From positions 1-5,915 of the forward strand of contig SKMG01000118.1 in NCBI GenBank assembly GCA_007121175.1: a DNA stretch of 5,915 nucleotides. Direction: 5' to 3'. Positions 1-4,051 of the stretch are shown one piece after another (position 1 is the stretch's first letter; each line of letters starts with the position of its first letter). The notes under the pieces are model-generated. The model was not told the DNA's origin, did not search any database, and worked only from the letters and a program-made list of their open reading frames with translations. This DNA is from Trueperaceae bacterium (GTDB taxonomy: Bacteria > Deinococcota > Deinococci > Deinococcales > Trueperaceae). The position numbers and the translations under genes are program-made.

Positions 1-131
1 CGGTCATCGGAGGGTTCTCGGTCGTCGAGGTACCGTCGCACCAGGACGCCCTCGAGTGGGCCGCCAAGATCGCCGCCGCCTGTCGCTGTGCCCAAGAGGT
101 GCGGGTCATCATGGACGACCCGGACGTCTGA
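1..131 (+). CDS. YCII-family protein, C-terminal fragment (5' end outside window)
   Basis: The reading frame starts at base 3 and runs to TGA at 129-131, giving the last 42 residues. They read GGFSVVEVPSHQDALEW followed by an alanine-rich helix and a closing strand EVRVI. This matches the end of the YCII/DGPF fold: a beta strand (G-F-S-V-V-E-V), the conserved S..DALEWA helix, and a final strand ending in the usual E-V-R-V/P. YCII proteins are small (about 100-130 aa) cytoplasmic ferredoxin-like alpha/beta proteins. Their biochemical role is mostly unknown, and they are often found beside ECF sigma factor genes. The N-terminal half and the upstream neighbour are not visible, so that link cannot be tested here. 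The gene converges on the minus-strand reductase gene, 110 bases downstream. The family call is fairly safe; the function is not known. Confidence 0.75.
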   Translation, partial: VIGGFSVVEVPSHQDALEWAAKIAAACRCAQEVRVIMDDPDV

Positions 132-241
132 TCGATCAGTGCGTCGTAGCGGTGAGGCCAGCACGGCTGCGCCTCGAGCGGCTCCCATGCCACCGACGAA
201 CAACGTGTGCGCATGCCGTCGCGGCGCGGTCACGTCTCCGG

Positions 242-826
242 TCACGGGCCGGTCGCAAGCTCGCCCGCACGCTCGTAACGCACGACGATGACGCCCTTCG
301 ACGTGACCGTGCTGTGCGTCACCTCGAACGCCGCCGGGATCGCGCCGTCGGCGAACAGGCGTTTCCCGGCGCCCAACGTCACCGGATGGATCTTCAGCCA
401 CAAGGCGTCCACCAGGTCGTGCGCCAGGAGCGTCTGCACCAGCTCCGAGCTGCCGTACACGTGCAGGTCGGGCCCCGGCTCCAGCTTGAGCCCGGCGACG
501 CGCTCCGCGACGGCGCCGCCGAAGAACACGGACGGCTGCCACGTGTGCGACGTCACCGTCCTCGAGGCGACGTACTTGGTCGCGGCGTTGACGCCCGGCC
601 ACACGTCGGCGCGGTGCGGCCAGTAGTCGGCCCAGATGTCGAAGGTGACACGCCCCAGCAACAGGTCGAACTGCATGGCCATCTCCTGCCGAGTTACCGC
701 AGACAGCTCGGCATCCGAGTACGGCCAGATCCACCCCCCATGCCCGAAGCCGCGACTCGGGTCTTCGTCCCGTGCACCGGGCGACTGGACGACGCCATCG
801 AGGGACACGAACTCGATGACGATCAC
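242..826 (-). CDS. Dihydrofolate reductase family / RibD C-terminal domain protein
   Basis: About 194 aa, predicted to be a cytoplasmic NAD(P)H-dependent reductase of the DHFR/RibD-C superfamily; the substrate is unknown. Visible motifs are the opening strand VIEFVSLDGVVQSPG (residues 3-17), LLLGRVTFDIW (55-65, the LxxGRxTF signature), KYVASRT (84-90), VYGSSELVQTLL (123-134, glycine/serine turn expected near the cofactor) and HPVTLGAGKRLF (147-158, the P-x-x-L-G-x-G-x-x-L-F signature). Length and motif order fit stand-alone family members, which are usually 180-200 aa. It is the second gene of an operon, 31 nt after the nitroreductase-like stop. The start is uncertain. GTG at 824-826 is used because it gives a normal N-terminus and overlaps the stop of a mini-ORF (GTGA). 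However, the only good Shine-Dalgarno (848-856) lies 25 nt upstream, 7 nt before an in-frame ATC (842-844) that would add six residues. An in-frame CTG (833-835) is a third option. The family is clear; do not read this as folate-biosynthetic FolA. Confidence 0.85.
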   Translation of the reverse strand: MIVIEFVSLDGVVQSPGARDEDPSRGFGHGGWIWPYSDAELSAVTRQEMAMQFDLLLGRVTFDIWADYWPHRADVWPGVNAATKYVASRTVTSHTWQPSVFFGGAVAERVAGLKLEPGPDLHVYGSSELVQTLLAHDLVDALWLKIHPVTLGAGKRLFADGAIPAAFEVTHSTVTSKGVIVVRYERAGELATGP

Positions 827-858
827 GCGTCGCAGGCTCGTGATCGCCTCACCTCCAT
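823..858 (-). other. 11-codon mini-ORF bridging the two reductase genes
   Basis: On the minus strand the upstream gene ends in TGATG, so an ATG overlaps its stop codon. That ATG opens MEVRRSRACDA and then TGA at 823-825. This TGA overlaps the GTG chosen as the start of the DHFR-like gene (GTGA). Stop/start overlaps of this kind are well known in termination-reinitiation coupling. Here two occur in series, so the mini-ORF could carry ribosomes from one gene to the next. Whether it is translated is unknown, and the peptide itself is probably not functional. Confidence 0.25.
848..856 (-). promoter_or_regulatory. Ribosome binding site between the two reductase genes
   Basis: On the minus strand this reads GGAGGTGAG, a strong Shine-Dalgarno, just 1 nt after the TGA of the nitroreductase-like gene. 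The GGAGG core is 7 nt from an in-frame ATC, the same distance as in the upstream gene, but 25 nt from the GTG used as the annotated start. It shows that translation of the DHFR-like gene is initiated here or is coupled, and it makes the true start codon questionable. Confidence 0.55.
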
Positions 859-2135
859 CACCCGTGCCAGCGCCGCATGTGCTCAGCGTGCGTCTCGAGG
901 TATGCACCATCGCGGTAGTGCGTGTCGTAGAACTCTGTGTCGAGGTGCACCGCCTGCACGTACCCGGGCAGGACGATGGTGGTGAAGGCTCCAGGGAACT
1001 TGCCATAGGTGTCGTGCACGTACTGCGCCACCTCGCCGAGGCAGTCGCTGAAGGCGTCGTCGTAGCGCTCGACGCTCGCGCGCACCGCGGCCGTGTCCCT
1101 CCAGGGCCCGGGGGCGGAGGGATCGTACGCGCCGCCCGGCCCGAACTTGCGCTCCACGAAGGCGGCCACGGCCGCGCGCATGTCGGGGTGGTAGGGCGGG
1201 CACAATCCCTCGAAGTGGCCATCGAGGCCGACGGGGTTCGGGACCGTCCAGCGCTCGTCGCGCTGGAAGCGGAAGCCGAACCCGCGGATGCCGTCTTCTT
1301 TGAGCGCGCCCAGGATGCTCCAGCGGTTGAGCCCGGAGAAGTACAGCCCGCCGAGACCCATCGCCTGCATGGTCAGCACCACGTTGTGCGCCATGAAGGC
1401 CGCCTCGGAGCAGTTCCCCTCGTACGACATCTGCTGCAGCACGGAGAGCGGCACGCGCTTGTCACGCTGCAGCAGACCGCTGCGGATGAACGGCCCCAAG
1501 TCGCCCGCTGGCCGGCCGGCGGCGTCGTCGATGATGACGTTGCCGTTGCCGATCGCCATGGCCATCAGGGCCAGGGTCGACTCGCTCGCGTCAGCGATCG
1601 GCATGAACATCGTCGAGCCTGGCGCGTTCGCCATCCACAGGTTGGGCTCGAGCATGTGCGGCGGGGCAGCGGGCAGGTCGAGACGCTCGCCTGAGAGCCT
1701 CACCGTGTGCTCGCGGACCACGTTGAGCACGCGCTCGCCGTCGTCCTCGATCCCCTCGAAAGCGCGCATCCGCTCGGGCGTCACGTCGCGCGTGTTGGTC
1801 AAGTAGCAACCGTCGTCGTCCGTCACCAGCATCGCCGGCGTCCCGAAGCCGCCGGCGGTGGGCGCGGTGCGGCCCGTGAAGCGCACCGAGTAGTGCGCGT
1901 GCTGCTCCGGGCGGTCGGGGCCGTAAGGCACGCCGAAGCTCCAGCCGCTCACCCCCGTGCCGACCGCCAGGAGCAGGCTGCGCTCGAGCTCCGTGAGCGG
2001 CACCGGGTCGTGCCGCGACCTGAAGGCGAGTGGTCCTGACGGCATCTGCATGCCCAGCCCGAAGCGCCGGGCGCGGCGGCCGAAGATGGCGTTCATGAGC
2101 GGGTACTCGAGCAGGTGCTGCAGCGCTTGCGACAT
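858..2135 (-). CDS. Nitroreductase-like protein, 425 aa, substrate unknown
   Basis: The start is the ATG at 2133-2135, preceded by GGAGG (2143-2147) with a 7-nt spacer; an in-frame ATG ten codons upstream has no comparable site. Nitroreductase-like features are an N-terminal GRRARRFGLGM (residues 19-29), where FMN-dependent nitroreductases carry a basic RRSxRxF motif. A helix LTELERSLLLAVGTGVSGW follows (47-65), and a helix with SEAAFMAHNVVLTMQAMGLGG (243-263) matches the family pattern of an A/N-containing helix ending in GLG. At 425 aa it is about twice the usual 190-220 aa. It has a long middle insertion (roughly 80-200) and a C-terminal tail rich in Tyr, His and Asp (roughly 310-425). No signal peptide or membrane helix is seen, so it is probably cytoplasmic. 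It is first in an operon with the DHFR-like gene and is divergent from the HxlR regulator. The gene is certain; the nitroreductase assignment is tentative and FMN binding is inferred from the family. Confidence 0.7.
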   Translation of the reverse strand: MSQALQHLLEYPLMNAIFGRRARRFGLGMQMPSGPLAFRSRHDPVPLTELERSLLLAVGTGVSGWSFGVPYGPDRPEQHAHYSVRFTGRTAPTAGGFGTPAMLVTDDDGCYLTNTRDVTPERMRAFEGIEDDGERVLNVVREHTVRLSGERLDLPAAPPHMLEPNLWMANAPGSTMFMPIADASESTLALMAMAIGNGNVIIDDAAGRPAGDLGPFIRSGLLQRDKRVPLSVLQQMSYEGNCSEAAFMAHNVVLTMQAMGLGGLYFSGLNRWSILGALKEDGIRGFGFRFQRDERWTVPNPVGLDGHFEGLCPPYHPDMRAAVAAFVERKFGPGGAYDPSAPGPWRDTAAVRASVERYDDAFSDCLGEVAQYVHDTYGKFPGAFTTIVLPGYVQAVHLDTEFYDTHYRDGAYLETHAEHMRRWHG

Positions 2136-2283
2136 GATCCGACCTCCGATCTCCAGGCGCTCCACCCTCGGGGCGCCGATCGCGTGCTACGCCTGACCCT
2201 GGCAAACCTTCGTGGCGGCATCAACTCCCAGATCTGTAGCGCTCGTGTCATGGGGACCGGGAGCCGGCGTGCATGATCGGCAG
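2136..2283. promoter_or_regulatory. Divergent control region, reductase operon / HxlR regulator
   Basis: These 148 non-coding bases separate two back-to-back genes and must hold both promoters. No strong TTGACA/TATAAT pair is visible in either direction. Two small inverted repeats are candidate operator pieces: GCGT-gct-ACGC (2182-2192) and CCGG-gag-CCGG (2257-2267). CATGAT at 2272-2277 lies 6 nt before the regulator's ATG and could be a -10 element for a leaderless transcript. HxlR regulators usually bind the region between themselves and a divergent target, so autoregulation plus control of the reductase operon is likely by context. Confidence 0.5.
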
Positions 2284-2979
2284 ATGCCAGGGTACGGCCA
2301 GTACTGCCCGCTGGCCCTCGCATCGGAGATTCTCGCCGAGCGCTGGACGTTGCTGGTGCTACGCGAACTGATGCTCGGCGCCCACCACTTCAACGACATC
2401 CACCGCGGCATCCCGCGCATGTCGCCTTCGCTGCTGACGCGCCGGCTCCGGACACTGGAGCGGACCGAGATCATCGAGCGGAAGCGGGTGGGGCGCCGCA
2501 TCGAGTACCGCCCGACCGAAGCCGGCCGAGCCTTGATGCCGGTCATCGAATCCCTGGCGGTATGGGGCAAGACGTGGCTGCCCGCAACGCTGAGCCAGGA
2601 CCGCAGCGACCCCGACCTCATCCTGTGGGACATGCACCGGCGCATGAACACCGAACTGCTACCCGATGGCCGGACGGTCATCCGCTTCGTGCTCGTCGAT
2701 CAGCCGGCGGAGCGGCGCAGTCGCTGGCTGGTGTGCGAGCGCACGGGCGTCGATGTGTGCCTCAGCGATCCGGGGCACGACGTCGACCTCGACGTCGAAA
2801 GCGATAGCCGCACCCTGATATGGGTCTGGTACGGCGACCTGCCACTCTCGCGCGCTCTCGATGACGGCCGCATCGAACTGTACGGCCCGCGGGCGCTCTG
2901 CGCGGCCTTCCCGTCGTGGCTCCAGCTGAACGTGCTGGCGGAGGTGCCGCGGAGGATGGCGACGCAAGTGCACGAGTGA
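2284..2979 (+). CDS. HxlR-family transcriptional regulator with SCP2-like C-terminal domain
   Basis: 231 aa, cytoplasmic DNA-binding regulator. The N-terminal winged helix (about 5-95) carries the HxlR signature: YGQYCP (4-9), ILAERWTLLVLRELMLG (16-32), FNDIHRGIPRMSPSLLTRRL (36-55, recognition region), then IIERKRVGRRIEYRPTEAGR. The C-terminal half (about 120-225) resembles an SCP2/sterol-carrier-like domain, with VCLSDPGHDVDLDV, a tryptophan-rich strand followed by YGDLPLSRALDDGRIELYG, and a final AFPSWLQL. Such fusions are known for longer HxlR proteins; plain ones are about 110-130 aa. The tail may bind a hydrophobic ligand, as an inference. Cys8 sits where redox-sensing HxlR relatives keep a cysteine. 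ATG 2284 is chosen because it puts MPGYGQYCP at the N-terminus as in homologues; it has no Shine-Dalgarno. The frame stays open to 2212, so GTG at 2245 is an alternative. The gene is divergent from the reductase operon and converges on the lipoprotein gene. Confidence 0.9.
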   Translation: MPGYGQYCPLALASEILAERWTLLVLRELMLGAHHFNDIHRGIPRMSPSLLTRRLRTLERTEIIERKRVGRRIEYRPTEAGRALMPVIESLAVWGKTWLPATLSQDRSDPDLILWDMHRRMNTELLPDGRTVIRFVLVDQPAERRSRWLVCERTGVDVCLSDPGHDVDLDVESDSRTLIWVWYGDLPLSRALDDGRIELYGPRALCAAFPSWLQLNVLAEVPRRMATQVHE

Positions 2980-2982
2980 CAC

Positions 2983-3012
2983 GGCGTCTCACCCACGTGG
3001 CGTCTCACCCAC
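2983..3012. repeat. 14-nt direct repeat, two copies
   Basis: GGCGTCTCACCCAC occurs at 2983-2996 and again, identical, at 2999-3012, a period of 16 nt with GT between. It starts 4 nt after the stop of the HxlR gene. Only two copies are seen, so it is most simply a small tandem duplication. A paired binding site is a weaker alternative. Confidence 0.8.
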
Positions 3013-3074
3013 ACGCTCACAGTCGCGCGCGGCGTCCGGGCTGCGTTCCCACACCCGAGCGCCGCAAGCGTGAG

Positions 3075-3098
3075 CGAGCCCGCCTCGCGACCGGCTCG
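3075..3098. other. Small hairpin in the convergent gap
   Basis: CGAGCC (3075-3080) pairs with GGCTCG (3093-3098) around a 12-nt loop. It lies about 95 nt after the HxlR stop and has no T-run after it. It could help end transcription from the HxlR side, but in G+C-rich DNA a 6-bp stem is also expected by chance. Confidence 0.2.
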
Positions 3099-3133
3099 AC
3101 ACGACGACGTTGCCGCTCAGTGCCCGTGACCAA

Positions 3134-3148
3134 CGGCGCCTCGCGCCG
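3134..3148 (-). terminator. Possible terminator hairpin after the lipoprotein gene
   Basis: CGGCGC and GCGCCG form a perfect 6-bp G+C stem around a 3-nt loop, 13 nt beyond the lipoprotein stop as read on the minus strand. There is only a short TTGGT and no true T-tract after it, so intrinsic termination would be weak. Position is the main support. Confidence 0.3.
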
Positions 3149-3161
3149 CGGGCGACGCTTG

Positions 3162-3779
3162 CTAGAACCGCATGGCGCACCACAGGATCCACGGCTCGAA
3201 CAGCATGCACACTGCGCCCCACTGACGACCATCGGGCATCACCACCCAGTCCGCGGCGCGATACTCCCAATCCTCATCACCCACGGCCCAGTAGACGCCG
3301 CCGACACCGGTGGCGGCGGGCGCAGTGAACGCGATGGGGTCTTCATCGCGATACGTGGCGGTGCCCGTGACGACGTCGTCCTCCATGACGAGATCGACGC
3401 TCGCATCGAAGTAGGCGGTCTCGACGGTTTGGAGCGAGGCCGCTCCCTGCTCGTCGAGTTCCCCCATCAAGAGCGCAGGCTCCTGCCGGTCGTACAGGTG
3501 GACGACGATCCCACGCCGCCCGTCCACATCGGGCGGACCGCCGATCTCGGATCGGAAGGCGATTCCGATGACGCGGCCTTCTTCGATCTCGCCCACGAAC
3601 GAGTTCTCGGCGCGTTGCGCGTGCAGCGTGCCGTCAGGCGTCTCTGCTGCCAGCGTGGCGAGGTCGAGTTCCGGGAGCTCGACCTGGCCCGGCGCCAGCT
3701 GCTGCGCGCACGCCAAGAGCAGGCCAGCGAGGGCGAGGAGCGCGCCGAGACGCATCGTGAAGCGTAGTGTCCGGTGCAT
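3162..3779 (-). CDS. Putative lipoprotein of unknown function, 205 aa
   Basis: The start is ATG 3777-3779, with AGGAGGT (3785-3791) 5 nt upstream. The protein has a lipoprotein signal peptide: basic n-region MHRTLRFTMR, hydrophobic core LGALLALAGLLLA and lipobox LLAC with Cys24. It should be exported, lipidated at Cys24 and anchored on the outer face of a membrane; the mature form is about 182 aa. The mature part looks beta-rich and acidic, with alternating strands such as SFVGEIEEGRVIGIAF and DDVVTGTATY. It then has GGVYWA (160-165) and DWVVMPDGRQWGAV (177-190), a pattern I associate with secreted bacterial proteins of undefined role (WxVxPDGRQxG). Two cysteines (191, 201) in the hydrophobic C-terminus could form a disulfide. 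There is no catalytic motif. The gene is divergent from the BTAD-AAA regulator and convergent with the HxlR gene. An in-frame ATG at codon 9 would leave a shorter but workable signal. The lipoprotein call is strong; the function is unknown. Confidence 0.85.
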   Translation of the reverse strand: MHRTLRFTMRLGALLALAGLLLACAQQLAPGQVELPELDLATLAAETPDGTLHAQRAENSFVGEIEEGRVIGIAFRSEIGGPPDVDGRRGIVVHLYDRQEPALLMGELDEQGAASLQTVETAYFDASVDLVMEDDVVTGTATYRDEDPIAFTAPAATGVGGVYWAVGDEDWEYRAADWVVMPDGRQWGAVCMLFEPWILWCAMRF

Positions 3780-3934
3780 GTCGTACCTCCTGCAGTCGTT
3801 CGTGGCAACTCGTGCCGTGAGAACGTGTCGTTACGGTGCGAAATAGTGATGGCAGCACGAGCGGAAGTTCATGCATGTCGGCCAAACGACGTTGACCAGG
3901 TGGCCGCCGCCGCACCCGCTCGCCGCCCGCGCTG

Positions 3935-3940
3935 TACAAT
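3935..3940 (+). promoter_or_regulatory. Possible -10 element (TACAAT) for the BTAD-AAA gene
   Basis: TACAAT matches the TATAAT consensus at five of six positions and stands out in a G+C-rich stretch. No TTGACA-like -35 lies 16-18 nt upstream; TTGACC is 37 nt away. If used, it would give a leader of roughly 105 nt containing the hairpins at 3959-3985. Confidence 0.25.
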
Positions 3941-3958
3941 GCCATCGCAACCAAACAC

Positions 3959-3985
3959 CGGACCTCGCCGGTCCGCACCGGCGGG
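3959..3985 (+). other. Two mutually exclusive leader hairpins
   Basis: CGGACC (3959-3964) pairs with GGTCCG (3970-3975). Alternatively CGCCGG (3966-3971) pairs with CCGGCG (3978-3983), extendable to 8 pairs including one G-U. The two share bases and cannot form together. They lie 66-93 nt upstream of the BTAD-AAA start. There is no U-run, so a classic attenuator is not supported. Confidence 0.2.
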
Positions 3986-4051
3986 CCCAGGATTGGTCGG
4001 GCGGCGCCCAGAGGGGGCGGCGCTATCGCTGGCCGGTTGGAAGAGGCGCGC

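Larger units (their letters stand above)
3780..4051. promoter_or_regulatory. Divergent non-coding region, lipoprotein / BTAD-AAA regulator
   Basis: These 272 bases contain no credible gene; the open frames crossing them are shadows with no start signal or family match. The region holds the lipoprotein Shine-Dalgarno (3785-3791), an 11-nt palindrome AACG-tgt-CGTT (3822-3832), an 8-nt palindrome CATGCATG (around 3870), a -10-like TACAAT (3935-3940) and overlapping hairpins (3959-3985). Shared promoters or operators for both flanking genes are expected from the arrangement. Confidence 0.45.

Noticed and set aside
132..241. Possible terminator or small RNA in the first convergent gap
   Set aside because: Only short palindromes such as CTCGAG, TGCGCA and GCATGC are present. 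There is no stable stem followed by a T-run and no small ORF with a ribosome binding site.
56..985. 309-codon plus-strand open frame across the YCII end and the DHFR-like gene
   Set aside because: It overlaps the real YCII end out of frame and runs antisense to the well-conserved DHFR-like gene. Its composition is Arg/His-rich with no motif.
827..1222. N-terminal extension of the DHFR-like frame back to an ATG at 1222, giving 326 aa
   Set aside because: The extra 132 residues lie out of frame inside the nitroreductase-like gene and have no DHFR similarity; family homology begins at VIVIEF.
636..1694. 352-codon plus-strand open frame
   Set aside because: It is antisense to both reductase genes, with low-complexity Val/Arg/His composition and no recognisable domain.
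242..2979. Antiphage defence or toxin-antitoxin system
   Set aside because: No nuclease, toxin, methyltransferase or defence-type domain is seen. The reductases and HxlR regulator fit ordinary stress or detoxification biology better.
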